From NCBI RefSeq assembly GCF_007954275.1, contig NZ_VOLT01000005.1:1-64000 (forward strand): 64,000 nucleotides of DNA, given 5' to 3'. The notes beneath the pieces were generated by a model. The model was not told the DNA's origin. It was given only the letters and a program-made list of their open reading frames with translations, and ran no database searches. A program made the translations under genes and the position numbers. This DNA comes from Colwellia demingiae (GTDB lineage Bacteria > Pseudomonadota > Gammaproteobacteria > Enterobacterales > Alteromonadaceae). Below, one piece after another: positions 22,324 to 32,964 of this stretch; position 1 is the stretch's first letter, and the number at the start of each line of letters is the position of its first letter.

Positions 22324-22839
22324 TTAACAAAGTTCGATAGGTGAAACCAGACGTTGTAAAGACCCTTGCATTTTCTCAATATCATAATCAATGTGCGCAA
22401 TACCAGCAGTAGCAAAAATTGGGGTATTACTCGATTGTGTTAATTCTGCGACTAAGTAGCTAACTAGAGGCATATGAGAGATTATGAGCAAGCTTTGTTC
22501 TTGCTCAGTTGGTGCTTCTAATTGCTCACTACACCAACCATCAATAAAGTCATGTACCTGTTTAGCGTCGCCAGAAGGGGTAATGAAATCTAACGTAGTA
22601 ATAGCTGTTTGCATCAAAGCAGTGGCTATAGCACAGGTTTGTTGAGCTCTAACATAGGGGCTAACAAAGACTTGCGTAGGGTTTATCTTCATTTTTTGCA
22701 ACCAAGTCGCCATCATTTTCGCTTCGATTTTACCTTGTGCGGTTAACGCTCTTTGGCTGTCATCACGTTTGCCCTGCTCAACAAAATTTTGAGCTTCACC
22801 ATGGCGCATTATATAAACTTGCATTAATTCTCTCGACAA
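22324..22839 (-). CDS. sixA: Phosphohistidine phosphatase SixA
   Basis: A 171-residue cytoplasmic phosphatase of the histidine phosphatase superfamily, acting on phosphohistidine in signalling proteins such as the nitrogen-PTS NPr. The catalytic motif is YIMRHGEAQ with the RHG triad; further conserved residues are VSPYVRAQQTCAI and the second histidine in LLIISHMPLVSYL. Length is typical. It is convergent with smrB, their stops lying about 10 bases apart. Confidence 0.92.
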   Translation of the reverse strand: MSRELMQVYIMRHGEAQNFVEQGKRDDSQRALTAQGKIEAKMMATWLQKMKINPTQVFVSPYVRAQQTCAIATALMQTAITTLDFITPSGDAKQVHDFIDGWCSEQLEAPTEQEQSLLIISHMPLVSYLVAELTQSSNTPIFATAGIAHIDYDIEKMQGSLQRLVSPIELC

Positions 22840-22908
22840 CTACTTGTGGGTTACAATAGCGGTATAGTTCAATTTTTAGCTTATTTATGAATTTTATCGG
22901 CTAAAGTA

Positions 22909-22938
22909 TTGAGTCTAAGTTATTTTTGCGGCTATAGT
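22909..22938 (+). promoter_or_regulatory. Candidate sigma-70 promoter
   Basis: TTGAGT (22,909-22,914) and TATAGT (22,933-22,938) are separated by 18 bases, 160 bases ahead of the protease gene. The match is fair, and position and strand fit; nothing else supports it. Confidence 0.3.
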
Positions 22939-23097
22939 AATAGAATTGAGCGCACATTAGTAACAACAGTTAAGAATAAATAGGCTTTTTTTATTCCTTT
23001 AAGTAATTAGGGAATTGCTTCATCTCCCTGTTGAATTCAGAAACTATCCATATTCTCGTCATACGCTTTGTCGTTTAAAGTGTTCTTAGGAGCCTTA

Positions 23098-25908
23098 GTG
23101 TTGAAACAAAGCCCCAATGATTCAAAACAATATCAAGCAATTACTCTTACCAATGGTTTACGCGTACTGCTTATTCATAACGATGAAACCGCTAAATCGG
23201 CAGCGGCTTTGGCGGTTAATGTCGGTCATTTTAATGATCCAAATGATAGACAAGGTTTAGCGCATTTTTTAGAGCACATGTTATTTTTAGGGACAAAAAA
23301 CTTCCCTGATGGCAGCGAGTATCAAAAATTCATTAATCAACATGGCGGCAATCATAATGCTTGGACTGGCACAGAACATACGTGTTTTTTCTTCGATATT
23401 GCAGCAACACACTTTTCATCTGCACTAGAGCGGTTTAGTGAGTTTTTCATTGTACCTTTACTGGCTGATGATTTTGTTGTTAAAGAACGTGAGAATATTG
23501 ATGCTGAATTCACGTTAAAGTTAAAAGATGATATCAGACGCTTATACGATGTTCACAAAGACACCATTAACCCTAAACATCCCTTTTCACAGTTTTCTGT
23601 TGGTAATCTAGATACGTTAGCAGATCGAGACGGACAGAATATCAGCCAAGAGTTACAAGCCTTTTTTCAACAGTATTATCGCGCAGAGTACATGACATTA
23701 GCACTTGAAGGGCCGCAAGAATTAGACGAACTTAAACGCATCGCTGAACAGCGTTTTAGTCCAATAAAATCTGCTGACTCGCCACTGCCTGAGATTGAGC
23801 AAGCTTTATATTTACCTGAACATCAAAAAATTAAAATAGATGTTTGCCCTGTTAAAAATGATCATCAACTTATTATCAGTTTTGCTATGGAGAGCATTGA
23901 TCAATATTACCAAGATAAACCTGAATCGATTCTTGCTTATTTATTAGGTCATGAAGGTGAAGGCAGTGCTTTATCGTTACTTAAAAAGCATCAATGGGCC
24001 TTAGCGCTAACAGCTGGTTCAGGTATTAATGGCTCTAACTTTAAAGACTTCAATATTAGTATCGCATTAACTGAGTTAGGTGAAGAGCACCTTAATGACG
24101 TTGTCGATGTAGTATTAACTTATATTGCTCTGCTAAAAAACACAGAAATCGCTGAGTACTATTATCAAGAAAAGCAAAAAATTAGTAACTTAGCTTTTAT
24201 TTACCATGAAAAAATGCGCCCACTAGACAGTGTCAGTCAATTGGTCATCAACATGCAGTATTACCCAGAAGAAGATTATATTTTTGGTGATTATGTCATG
24301 TCGGGTATGTCGACAGTGAACATCAACAAATTACTTAGCTTCTTACAGGTCGATAATATGCGACTAATGCATGTTAGCCAGAAAAATCATTTCTCCAAGA
24401 ATAGTTTCTGGTATCAAGTGCCTTACCATGTAACACCTATTTCTGAACAACAGTTGGTTCATTGGCGTAATATTGATCTAAGCGATAAAGCGCACATCAA
24501 AGGTTTATATTTACCTGCACCTAATCCTTATATTGTCGAAGATCCAACCATTTACCATAGTAAAAGGCATCTAGAAGATACGCAGGAAACACCAGTACTT
24601 CCTGACAAAATTATGAATCAAAATGGGCTAGTCGTTTGGTATAAACAAGATCACACTTTTAAAGTCCCTAAGGGTTACTTATATATAGGTATTGATTCCC
24701 CTTTTGTTGTTGCTAGTGTCGCTAATATAGCCATGACGCGTCTATTTGCCGATTTATATACAGATACCGTTATTGAAGAAAATTACGAAGCAGAATTAGC
24801 GGGTATACATTATCACTTATATGCCCATCAAGGCGGCGTAACGATGCAACTATCAGGCTATAGTGAAAACCAACATCTGTTGTTAAGTAAACTATTAAGA
24901 CGATTAAAAAACCACAAAGTCACCGAAGCACACTTTATTTTATTTAAGCAGCAGTTGGTTCAACATTGGCAAAACAGTGGTAAAAGTAAATCAATCTCAC
25001 AGTTATTCGCTAGCCTAAGCTCAGTAATGCAACCTAATAACCCTACGAGCAAAGCATTAGCACAAGCACTTAGTGATGTAAGTTTTAGTCAATATCAGCA
25101 CTTTAGTCAGCAATTATTTGAAAAAGTAACATTAGAAGTTCTCATTCATGGCAATTGGCTGATTGAGCATGCACAACAATTATGCGAGGTCATTGAACAA
25201 GGTTTTCACGGTAATGTTAACGAAAAATATGCTATACAGTGTCCAGTAACAGATATATCAACCAAAGAAACATTGTTATTGCCCATTAGCTTACCTGAAC
25301 ATGATCACGCTTGTGTCATATATACCGCATTTGAGCACAAGGATGATAACTCGGTGGCACTAGCAATGATCACTAGCCATATATTATCGCCCTTATTTTT
25401 TCAGAAAATGCGTACAGAAAAGCAGTATGGCTACTTAGTAGGGGTCGGTTATGTGCCAATTAATAGCTACCCTGGCATCGCTTTTTATATTCAATCACCT
25501 CACTGCGATGCTTATACATTAGCACACGCTATGGATGAATTTATCAGTAACAGTATATCCGAACTCGATGATATTTCTGATGAAAAATGGCAACATTTAC
25601 TGCAAGGTTTAGCGAGTCAATTACAAGAAAAAGATCATAATTTACGTATTAGAAGCCAGCGTTTTTGGGCTGCTATTTGTAATAAAGATGAAATGTTTAA
25701 ACAGAAAGAAAACTTACTGGAAGCAGTTTTAAAATTAACGCTAGCGCAAGTGAAAACATTTGTGAAAAATAGTGTAGTGCATGCTTGTAAGCCTGATCGC
25801 TTTATCCTTTATTCACAAAGTGATTTGCTCGAAAAAACTCAAAAACCCAATGGCGAAATAATTACAGATATTGATGATTTTATTAAAGCGAGTCCGCTTA
25901 AGTATTAG
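23098..25908 (+). CDS. Pitrilysin-like M16 metalloprotease
   Basis: A protein of about 936 residues of the insulinase/pitrilysin family (M16A). The inverted zinc motif is AHFLEHMLFLG (HxxEH) near residue 65, with the third ligand glutamate further on in KERENIDAEF. It consists of four related domains as in E. coli protease III, but lacks that enzyme's signal peptide, so it should be cytoplasmic. The frame is open to a TTG at 23,068; the GTG at 23,098 with AGGAG five bases upstream is preferred. It probably degrades peptides. Alone on its strand, facing away from sixA. Confidence 0.9.
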   Translation: MLKQSPNDSKQYQAITLTNGLRVLLIHNDETAKSAAALAVNVGHFNDPNDRQGLAHFLEHMLFLGTKNFPDGSEYQKFINQHGGNHNAWTGTEHTCFFFDIAATHFSSALERFSEFFIVPLLADDFVVKERENIDAEFTLKLKDDIRRLYDVHKDTINPKHPFSQFSVGNLDTLADRDGQNISQELQAFFQQYYRAEYMTLALEGPQELDELKRIAEQRFSPIKSADSPLPEIEQALYLPEHQKIKIDVCPVKNDHQLIISFAMESIDQYYQDKPESILAYLLGHEGEGSALSLLKKHQWALALTAGSGINGSNFKDFNISIALTELGEEHLNDVVDVVLTYIALLKNTEIAEYYYQEKQKISNLAFIYHEKMRPLDSVSQLVINMQYYPEEDYIFGDYVMSGMSTVNINKLLSFLQVDNMRLMHVSQKNHFSKNSFWYQVPYHVTPISEQQLVHWRNIDLSDKAHIKGLYLPAPNPYIVEDPTIYHSKRHLEDTQETPVLPDKIMNQNGLVVWYKQDHTFKVPKGYLYIGIDSPFVVASVANIAMTRLFADLYTDTVIEENYEAELAGIHYHLYAHQGGVTMQLSGYSENQHLLLSKLLRRLKNHKVTEAHFILFKQQLVQHWQNSGKSKSISQLFASLSSVMQPNNPTSKALAQALSDVSFSQYQHFSQQLFEKVTLEVLIHGNWLIEHAQQLCEVIEQGFHGNVNEKYAIQCPVTDISTKETLLLPISLPEHDHACVIYTAFEHKDDNSVALAMITSHILSPLFFQKMRTEKQYGYLVGVGYVPINSYPGIAFYIQSPHCDAYTLAHAMDEFISNSISELDDISDEKWQHLLQGLASQLQEKDHNLRIRSQRFWAAICNKDEMFKQKENLLEAVLKLTLAQVKTFVKNSVVHACKPDRFILYSQSDLLEKTQKPNGEIITDIDDFIKASPLKY

Positions 25909-26037
25909 AAACGATAGAACGAATAAACTGTCTTCATCAGTATAATCTAGGTGCGATAAAAAAGGCTATTAAGCATAATAGAACAGTTATATTCTACTCG
26001 TCTCAACAGCCTGTCTTGGTATTATTACTATGCGATG

Positions 26038-28281
26038 TTATTTAGGGTAATAAACAACATCGTTTTCTGCCATAGTGATCAACGCTTTACATGGGGTATA
26101 ACGTTCACCGTGCTGCTCAGCCCACTGGCTTAATTGAGCAACCACTGACTTAGCACCAATTTTATCAATATAACGTAGCGGTCCACCTAAAAATGGTGGG
26201 AATCCAATACCGAAGATCGCTCCAATATCACCGTCTCTAGCATTTCTCACTATACCTTCATCAACACAGCGTGCCGCTTCATTTAGCATCATGTAAGTAC
26301 AACGTTTGCTAATTTCTGTTGCTGATAAACTGCCCATAGGCTTAATATTGAGTAAGCTGTAGATGGTCTCATCTACTTGTTTTTGGCCTGATTTAATACC
26401 TTTGAAAGTATTTTGTACATTTTTAGTGAACGTTGGCTTTTCGTACTGATAAAAACCTTTATTTACTTTTTTACCTAACCGACCATCTGCGAGTAATTTG
26501 TTAAACGCCGCAGGTGCTGCAAAACGTTCACCAAGGTCTGCCTGCAAGATTGGTCCAATTTTAGCGCCAACGTCAATTCCCACTTCATCAAGCAGTTGCA
26601 TCGGTCCTACAGGGAAACCAAATTTAACCAGTGCTTTGTCTATTTTATCAATGGGCTCACCTGCAAGAAGCAGAAGAGCGGCTTCATTCATATAAGGTGC
26701 TAAAATACGATTGACATAAAAGCCTGCTTTATCTTTAACAACAATAGGGGTTTTACCCTGTTTTTTAGCAAAAGCTACTGTATTTGAAATAGTTTGATCT
26801 GAGGTTTTATCATGCGGAATTATTTCCACTAACGGCATTTTATCTACCGGCGAAAAGTAATGTAATCCAATCACATTTTCAGGTCGTTTTGCTTTAGCAG
26901 CAATCTTCCCAATCGGTAAACTGGAGGTATTGCTGGCAAAAATAGTTTTCTCATGCCCTTGCTCTTCAACTTCAGCCACCATGTTCTGTTTCAACGTTAA
27001 ATCTTCAAAAACTGCTTCAACTACAATATCAAGTGCTTTAAAGCCAGTATATTCAACACTACCGGTGATCATAGCTAGCTGTTTTTGCATTTCGCTGTTA
27101 AGTAAAAAGCGACGCTTAACTTTTTTATTCAATATTTGATAACTATATTTTAATGCTTGGCCAATACCCTTGTGGTTAATATCCTTAACTCGTACTGGCA
27201 TATTCGCTTTAGTTGCAGTAACAAAAGCAATACCGCCCCCCATTAAACCGCCACCTAAAACACCCGCTTTAGTCATTTTTTCTGGCATGACATCAGCAAC
27301 GCCCTGCTCTTTCTTCATTGCAGTTGTCGCAAAGAATAACTGACGTAGTTGCGCAGATTCATCACTCATCACTAGGTCGGCGAAATGCTCAGCTTCTACT
27401 CTATAGCCCTTTTCAACTGAAGATTCGATACCAGTTCGAACACAATCAATGATTTTAGCCGGTGCTGGATAGTTACCTTGAGTTTTTGCTAGCACAGTTT
27501 TTTGCGCTTGTTGATAAACAATTTTTCGACCAGCAGCGTTATTTTCTAACAACTTATCCATTAAGCCTTGTTTACGCTTAGCTATCTTTTTACCACGTTG
27601 ACGCAAAGATATTGCTAAATTCTCTGCAACATTCAGCAAAACACTGCTTGGCACAACATCATCAACTAAACCTGATTTTAATGCCTGTTTAGCGCGTAAT
27701 TGCTTACCCGTAAGCATCATATCTAAAGCTTTTTGCAAACCTACTAATTTAGGTAAACGCTGAGTACCACCACTACCTGGCAATAAGCCTAGTTGTACTT
27801 CAGGTAAACCCAAAGCTGTTTTACTATTATCGCTACAAACTCGAGCATGACATGCCATAGCAAGCTCTAAACCGCCACCTAAACATGCACCATCGATAGC
27901 CGCAACAATAGGAATAGGCAATTGCTCTAGCAGAGAAAATATTCGTTGTCCTTGTCGAGATAAAGCAACGACTTCGTCACGACTTTGACAAGCATCAAGC
28001 ATATTAATGTCTGCACCAGCAACAAAAGAACCTTTTTTCCCGCTACACAGCACGATGCCAGTAATCGCTTTATCAGCTTTAATTTCAGCCAATACAGCAT
28101 TAACTTGCTCGGTAAACTCCGCTTTTAGGGTATTAACATTTTCACCAATAACATCAATCACTAAATGCGCGATACCATTATCATGGCGAACTATAGTAAA
28201 AGCACTGGCTGTAGATTCTGCTGGAGCAGCATTTTCTTTAGCATTGCCATTATTATCATTTGCTTTTATTTCTTGAGTCAT
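26038..28281 (-). CDS. fadJ: Fatty acid oxidation complex alpha subunit FadJ
   Basis: A 747-residue cytoplasmic enzyme with enoyl-CoA hydratase (about 40-230) and 3-hydroxyacyl-CoA dehydrogenase (about 345-640) domains. The hydratase part has IDGACLGGGLELAMACHARV and PEVQLGLLPGSGGTQRLP; the dehydrogenase part has the NAD loop GVLGGGLMGGGIAFV and the catalytic histidine in GLHYFSPVDKMPLVEI. The frame extends 16 codons upstream, but the ATG at 28,281 overlaps the fadI stop (TAATG), giving translational coupling and a natural start. Confidence 0.95.
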   Translation of the reverse strand: MTQEIKANDNNGNAKENAAPAESTASAFTIVRHDNGIAHLVIDVIGENVNTLKAEFTEQVNAVLAEIKADKAITGIVLCSGKKGSFVAGADINMLDACQSRDEVVALSRQGQRIFSLLEQLPIPIVAAIDGACLGGGLELAMACHARVCSDNSKTALGLPEVQLGLLPGSGGTQRLPKLVGLQKALDMMLTGKQLRAKQALKSGLVDDVVPSSVLLNVAENLAISLRQRGKKIAKRKQGLMDKLLENNAAGRKIVYQQAQKTVLAKTQGNYPAPAKIIDCVRTGIESSVEKGYRVEAEHFADLVMSDESAQLRQLFFATTAMKKEQGVADVMPEKMTKAGVLGGGLMGGGIAFVTATKANMPVRVKDINHKGIGQALKYSYQILNKKVKRRFLLNSEMQKQLAMITGSVEYTGFKALDIVVEAVFEDLTLKQNMVAEVEEQGHEKTIFASNTSSLPIGKIAAKAKRPENVIGLHYFSPVDKMPLVEIIPHDKTSDQTISNTVAFAKKQGKTPIVVKDKAGFYVNRILAPYMNEAALLLLAGEPIDKIDKALVKFGFPVGPMQLLDEVGIDVGAKIGPILQADLGERFAAPAAFNKLLADGRLGKKVNKGFYQYEKPTFTKNVQNTFKGIKSGQKQVDETIYSLLNIKPMGSLSATEISKRCTYMMLNEAARCVDEGIVRNARDGDIGAIFGIGFPPFLGGPLRYIDKIGAKSVVAQLSQWAEQHGERYTPCKALITMAENDVVYYPK

Positions 28282-29588
28282 TAGTCTGTCTCCACAATCA
28301 TTGCCGCGCCTAAACCACCTGCAGCACAAGCCGTTGTTAAACCAACACCACCACCACGACGGTTTAATTCATTAAGCGTTTGCGTGATAAGTCTAGCGCC
28401 CGTTGCAGCGAATGGATGTCCATAGGCTAGCGAGCCACCCATAACATTAAATTTATCCATATCAATGTCACCAATAGCTTTATCTCTGCCAAGTTGTTCT
28501 CGAGCAAATTTAGTACTACCAAACATTTTCATGTTTGCTAATGCTTGAGCGGCAAAAGCTTCATGCATTTCAATTAAATCTAAGTCTGCTAAATTCATAC
28601 CCGCACGCTGTAATGCAATTGGTGTGGCATAACTTGGACCCATCAGCATGTCTTGCCATACATCTATAGCAGCAAAACCAAAACTACGAATATAACCTAA
28701 TGGTTTATAACCTAGCTCTTTCGCTCGGCCTTCACGCATGAGTAAAATTGCTGCACCACCATCGGTCAACGGCGTACTTGTTGCTGCGGTAACTGTGCCA
28801 TGCTTGCGATCAAAGACTGGTTTTAACTTAGCATAACTTTCTAAAACAGAGTTTTCTCGAAAACAATTATCTTTATCAATAAAGTTTTTATAAGGTTCAG
28901 CATGTACTGTCATTACCTCACCCGCTAATTTACCTTCTTGCCAACTTTGTGTCGCTAAAGTGTGTGATCTGTGGGCTAAAGCATCTTGATCTTGACGCGA
29001 TATTTGGTAAGTCTTTGCCATTTGTTCTGCCGTTTGCCCCATAGAAATACCGGTAGAGTATTCAGCAACGGCCGGAGAAACAGGTAATAAATCTTTTAAA
29101 CCAAGGCGACTAAGTAAGGAAAGCTTTTGCCCTAATGATCTTGCTTTGGTTAAATCAACTAACGTGCGTGCAAGCTTTTTAGAAACACCTATAGGTGCCA
29201 CTGATGATGAATCAGCACCGCCAGCAATACCAACATCTACGTGGCCAGCCATAATAGATTCAGCAACGTTAACCGTTGATTGAAAACTAGTAGCACAGGC
29301 GCGAGAGACACTGTAAGCATCAGTACGAGTATTCATACCTGTACCCAAAACGATTTCACGAGCAATGTTTGGCGCTTCCGGCATTTGAACTACTTGACCA
29401 AAAACAAGTTGGTCAATTATCCCTGGGTCAACATCGTGTTTTTGTAATAATTCATTAACAACGATTTTGCCCAAATCAACTGCTGGTACCCCATGAAAAG
29501 CCGTTGCCTGTTTAGCAAACGGAGTACGCAAGCCAGCAACAATTGCTATGCGCTCACCCGTAGAAGTTGTTAGTCTTTTTATTGTCAT
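28281..29588 (-). CDS. fadI: Acetyl-CoA acyltransferase FadI
   Basis: A 435-residue thiolase, partner of FadJ in beta-oxidation, cleaving 3-ketoacyl-CoA. The active-site cysteine is in [16 protein letters not shown], the histidine in [14 protein letters not shown], and the second cysteine in [15 protein letters not shown] at the C-terminus, all standard. [10 protein letters not shown] is the family's penultimate motif. Length fits FadI (longer than FadA). It is first in the operon with fadJ. Confidence 0.95.
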   Translation of the reverse strand: MTIKRLTTSTGERIAIVAGLRTPFAKQATAFHGVPAVDLGKIVVNELLQKHDVDPGIIDQLVFGQVVQMPEAPNIAREIVLGTGMNTRTDAYSVSRACATSFQSTVNVAESIMAGHVDVGIAGGADSSSVAPIGVSKKLARTLVDLTKARSLGQKLSLLSRLGLKDLLPVSPAVAEYSTGISMGQTAEQMAKTYQISRQDQDALAHRSHTLATQSWQEGKLAGEVMTVHAEPYKNFIDKDNCFRENSVLESYAKLKPVFDRKHGTVTAATSTPLTDGGAAILLMREGRAKELGYKPLGYIRSFGFAAIDVWQDMLMGPSYATPIALQRAGMNLADLDLIEMHEAFAAQALANMKMFGSTKFAREQLGRDKAIGDIDMDKFNVMGGSLAYGHPFAATGARLITQTLNELNRRGGGVGLTTACAAGGLGAAMIVETD

Positions 29589-29800
29589 TTATTACTCCAC
29601 ACACTCAGTATTTATAATTAAAACTCAAGAGGTCTGACCTCTTTAACTAACTTGATTCTAACTAACTCTAGAAAAAATTCAATCATTACCTGAGATCAAA
29701 AAAGATTAATGACAATTTTTCACGTATTGTCGGTATTACTATCTGTTAAAATTTTGTTACCATTCACTTGTTTTATTACATAAAAACCTTATATAAAATA

Positions 29801-30071
29801 CTAGGGTTTGTTGAACTGTCATTTTAGCCTCTGCTATTGGCTAAATTTTAAGTTAACAAGGCGAAAAGAGTGTTATGTAGTCACTCTACTTTAATAATTT
29901 TCAACGATGTTAGGTTGAAAATTAGCCATTGCCCTTCGGGTTGCTTTGAAAAAGCGTCACTCTTTGTTGCTTCATTCGCATTTGGAACAACCAAATATTG
30001 AATGAAGCGCCTCGATTGTCATCTTTTTCAAGTGCAACAGAGTTACAAACTGAAAAATCAACAGACCCTAG
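29801..30071. mobile_element. Small inverted-repeat element flanked by CTAG
   Basis: The left end CTAGGGTTTGTTGA (29,801-29,814) and right end TCAACAGACCCTAG (30,058-30,071) are inverted repeats with one mismatch. CTAG at each end may be a target duplication, leaving terminal repeats GGGTYTGTTGA that recall IS5-group elements. A perfect inner hairpin AATTTTCAAC / GTTGAAAATT lies near 29,900. No transposase frame exists in its 271 bases, so it is MITE-like. It fills most of the 608-base gap between fadI and the moxR-like gene, upstream of both; the rest of the gap shows nothing I can name. Confidence 0.65.
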
Positions 30072-30196
30072 CTTAATTTATATTAACTTTTTCCTTAGTT
30101 TAACGGTAGATAGATATAGTGCTTCTAGAAGAGTGCCAAGCCGAATTATCACTAAGTTTCACTTTATAACGACCAATATTAAAAGAATTTATCCGT

Positions 30197-31198
30197 ATGG
30201 CAATTGAACATTTTTCTACCTTAAAACAACATTTATCTTCACAAATAATTGGTCAAGAAGCGTTAGTTGAGAATTTGCTTATTGCCCTACTGGCTAATGG
30301 TCACTTAATTGTTGAAGGGCCACCTGGTCTAGCAAAAACACGTGCCGTTAATGCCTTGGCACAAGGACTAGAGGCTGATTTTCATCGAATTCAGTTTACC
30401 CCTGACTTGTTACCCGCAGATTTAACCGGTACCGATATTTATCGCCCAGAAGATGGCACCTTTGTTTTTCAACCAGGACCTTTGTTTCAAAACTTAGTGC
30501 TTGCTGATGAAATCAATCGAGCGCCAGCTAAAGTACAGTCGGCTTTATTAGAAGCAATGGCAGAAGGACAAATAACCGTTGGTCGTAAAACGTATGACTT
30601 ACCTGAGTTATTTTTAGTCATGGCAACGCAGAACCCAATTGAACAAGAAGGGACTTACCCGTTACCTGAAGCACAATTAGATCGATTCTTAATGCACATT
30701 GAAATTGGCTACCCTGATGCCGAGAGTGAGTTAGCAATACTAAAACTAAACCGTGGTGAAGCGTTAAGGTCAAATGCTAATCACGGTGATGACTCAAGTA
30801 AAAAAGAAGCGTCAACAAAAGAAAATAGATTACGAACATTAAGCCAAAGTGAAATTTTTTCAGCGCGTGAGCAAGTGTTAAATATACATATGGCTCCTTC
30901 ATTAGAGAACTATATCGTTGATTTAATTATCGCGACTCGTCAACCTGAAAAGTATGATGATAAGTTAAGCACTTGGCTTGCCTTTGGAGCTAGCCCTCGT
31001 GCCACTATTGCTTTAGACCGATGTGCTAGAGCTCGTGCTTGGTTGCATAATCGTGATTTTGTCAGCCCTGAAGATATTCAAGCCGTTTTCCACAATGCTC
31101 TTAGACATAGAATTTTACTAAGCTATCAAGCAGAAGCTGAAGGTATTACTGCGAATCAAGTACTTGATCATATCTTAGCCCAAGTTGCTGTTGCTTAG
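30197..31198 (+). CDS. MoxR family AAA+ ATPase
   Basis: A 333-residue cytoplasmic ATPase thought to act as a chaperone in assembling envelope or metal-containing complexes. Walker A is VEGPPGLAKTRAVNALAQG, Walker B LVLADEINRAPAKVQSALLEAMAEGQ, sensor 1 VMATQNPIEQEGTYPLPEAQ, and the C-terminal lid (about 240-330) includes WLAFGASPRATIALDRCARA. It starts the six-gene Bat-type operon. The DUF58 gene follows after 108 bases. Confidence 0.93.
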   Translation: MAIEHFSTLKQHLSSQIIGQEALVENLLIALLANGHLIVEGPPGLAKTRAVNALAQGLEADFHRIQFTPDLLPADLTGTDIYRPEDGTFVFQPGPLFQNLVLADEINRAPAKVQSALLEAMAEGQITVGRKTYDLPELFLVMATQNPIEQEGTYPLPEAQLDRFLMHIEIGYPDAESELAILKLNRGEALRSNANHGDDSSKKEASTKENRLRTLSQSEIFSAREQVLNIHMAPSLENYIVDLIIATRQPEKYDDKLSTWLAFGASPRATIALDRCARARAWLHNRDFVSPEDIQAVFHNALRHRILLSYQAEAEGITANQVLDHILAQVAVA

Positions 31199-31306
31199 TG
31201 CCGAATATTTAGTCGATATAACTTAGTTGCTAGTCTCTAGCCCTAGTAGAACGCTATTTATTAGTCGTGTTAATTATGAAATTTAATGAGCAATTAGAGT
31301 TACGTT

Positions 31307-32362
31307 ATGTGGTTTAATCGTCAAAAAAAATCGTCTTCAAAGTCCTTAAATAAAGATGCAGCTCAATCCTTACTTGCAAGCTTATATAGTAATGGCATTG
31401 ATTTATCTATGCAGGAGCTATTGCAATACCAGAATAAGAGTCGTTTGATTGACTTGGCTGGTAAAAAGAATATTCAAGGTAAACAAGCCGGTAATTATCT
31501 ATCGCGTAGTAAAGGACGTGGCATGGAGTTTGACGAAGTGCGTCATTACCAAACAGGTGATGATGTTCGTGCCATTGACTGGCGAGTCACTGCCCGTACC
31601 GGAAAAACCCACACTAAACTTTTTCGAGAAGAAATAGAAAGGCCGGTACTAGTTGCCACTGACTTGAGCCAAAATATGCATTTTGGCAGCAAACTTCTTT
31701 TTAAATCAGTCCAAGGCGCCCATTTAGCTGCACTTATTGCGTGGCACGCCAAAATCCGTGGTGATCGCTTGGGTGGTTTAGTGTTTTGTGATGAACAGCA
31801 TATTGAATTAAAACCGCGCAGTCGTAAAGCCGGTGTATTGCATTACCTGCATGCTTTAACCACCTTAAATAATCAAAAAAAGCACACACTGGTCGAGTCA
31901 AATGATTCTGAGCAAGATAGAAAACAAGAAACCACAACACAACATAAAAACCATTATTTTGAACAACACTGTGCACGATTAAGACATCTTGCTAAACCCG
32001 GATCACTTGTTTACTTGATCACTGATGGTCACGCGCTACGAGATGAAAAAAGCTGTCCGCATGCCTTAAGGCACCTAAGCCAGATTAGTAAGCATTGTGA
32101 GTTAGTGCTTTGTTTAATTAGTGATCCCCTCGAGCAAGCACTACCTGAAAGTACTCTAAAATTAGCAGTAACATTTACTGATGGTATCAATCGACAGCAA
32201 TTAACATTAGGTGATAACAACACCGCAGAGCAATACCAACAACAAGCCTTTGTGCAAAATGAAAAAATGCAGTTGCTGTTGCAATCAACAGGCGCCCGAG
32301 TAATTCACTTTAGTGCAGGGGAAAGCCTCGAGCAGCAATTAAAATATGGGGCATCGTTATAA
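31307..32362 (+). CDS. DUF58 domain-containing protein
   Basis: A 351-residue cytoplasmic protein with the DUF58 signature YQTGDDVRAIDWRVTARTGK followed by HTKLFREEIERPVLV, then a degenerate VWA-like domain (ATDLSQNM for the metal site). Such proteins stand next to MoxR ATPases almost everywhere and probably work with them. The glutamine- and histidine-rich stretch around 195-225 is less conserved. Its stop overlaps the next start (TAATG), so translation is coupled. Confidence 0.9.
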   Translation: MWFNRQKKSSSKSLNKDAAQSLLASLYSNGIDLSMQELLQYQNKSRLIDLAGKKNIQGKQAGNYLSRSKGRGMEFDEVRHYQTGDDVRAIDWRVTARTGKTHTKLFREEIERPVLVATDLSQNMHFGSKLLFKSVQGAHLAALIAWHAKIRGDRLGGLVFCDEQHIELKPRSRKAGVLHYLHALTTLNNQKKHTLVESNDSEQDRKQETTTQHKNHYFEQHCARLRHLAKPGSLVYLITDGHALRDEKSCPHALRHLSQISKHCELVLCLISDPLEQALPESTLKLAVTFTDGINRQQLTLGDNNTAEQYQQQAFVQNEKMQLLLQSTGARVIHFSAGESLEQQLKYGASL

Positions 32363-32964
32363 TGGCAATAGCAAACTCGCCTACTCTTCCAGGTCCACTT
32401 TCGCCAGGTCAACCAGCGCAATTACAATTGCATGATATTCATGTACCTGAGCAAGTGAGTAATTTTCCAATTGCTCCGGGCTGGTGGTTATTACTGACAT
32501 TGATCGTTATTGGCACGTTTTGGATCTATAAAAAACAGAAACAACGTATACGATTAAATGCCAGTAAAAAACAGGCCTTAACGGTACTAGAAAACAATCC
32601 AACGCTCAGTGCTAAAGAGTGTATTAGCTTATTGAAATGGGCTGCGATGCAGTACATTAATCGTCAACAATTAGCCAAGTTATATGGGCAGGGTTTTCAG
32701 GAGTTTTTAATGAAACAATTACCTGAAAAACATCAAGCTAGTTTTACAAAATTAAGCAGTGCTGCATTTCAAGGGCAATATCAAGCGGAGCAAACAGCAA
32801 CAGCTGATATTGACCGTGATTGTCATCAAGCCACTAAACTGTGGCTAAACCATGCGCTTCCTATTAAGCAACCTCTAGCTATTGATGAGGCTCTACCTAA
32901 TGACAAAACTTCAACATTTAATACGCCTATGCCCATCGAAAAAGATAAGGAGTTAAGCAAATGA
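32362..32964 (+). CDS. DUF4381 domain-containing protein
   Basis: A 200-residue membrane protein with one transmembrane helix (about 45-63, WWLLLTLIVIGTFWIY). The N-terminal part LQLHDIHVPEQVSNFPIAPGW is the DUF4381 signature; the C-terminal cytoplasmic part has helices with AKECISLLKWAAMQYINRQQ. The family occurs only in MoxR/Bat operons. It starts in the stop of the DUF58 gene, and its own end overlaps the next start by four bases (ATGA). Confidence 0.88.
   Translation: MAIANSPTLPGPLSPGQPAQLQLHDIHVPEQVSNFPIAPGWWLLLTLIVIGTFWIYKKQKQRIRLNASKKQALTVLENNPTLSAKECISLLKWAAMQYINRQQLAKLYGQGFQEFLMKQLPEKHQASFTKLSSAAFQGQYQAEQTATADIDRDCHQATKLWLNHALPIKQPLAIDEALPNDKTSTFNTPMPIEKDKELSK

Noticed and set aside
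29998..30207. Open frame of 69 codons across the right end of the CTAG-flanked element
   Set aside because: It straddles the element border and the moxR-like start, and has no family resemblance.
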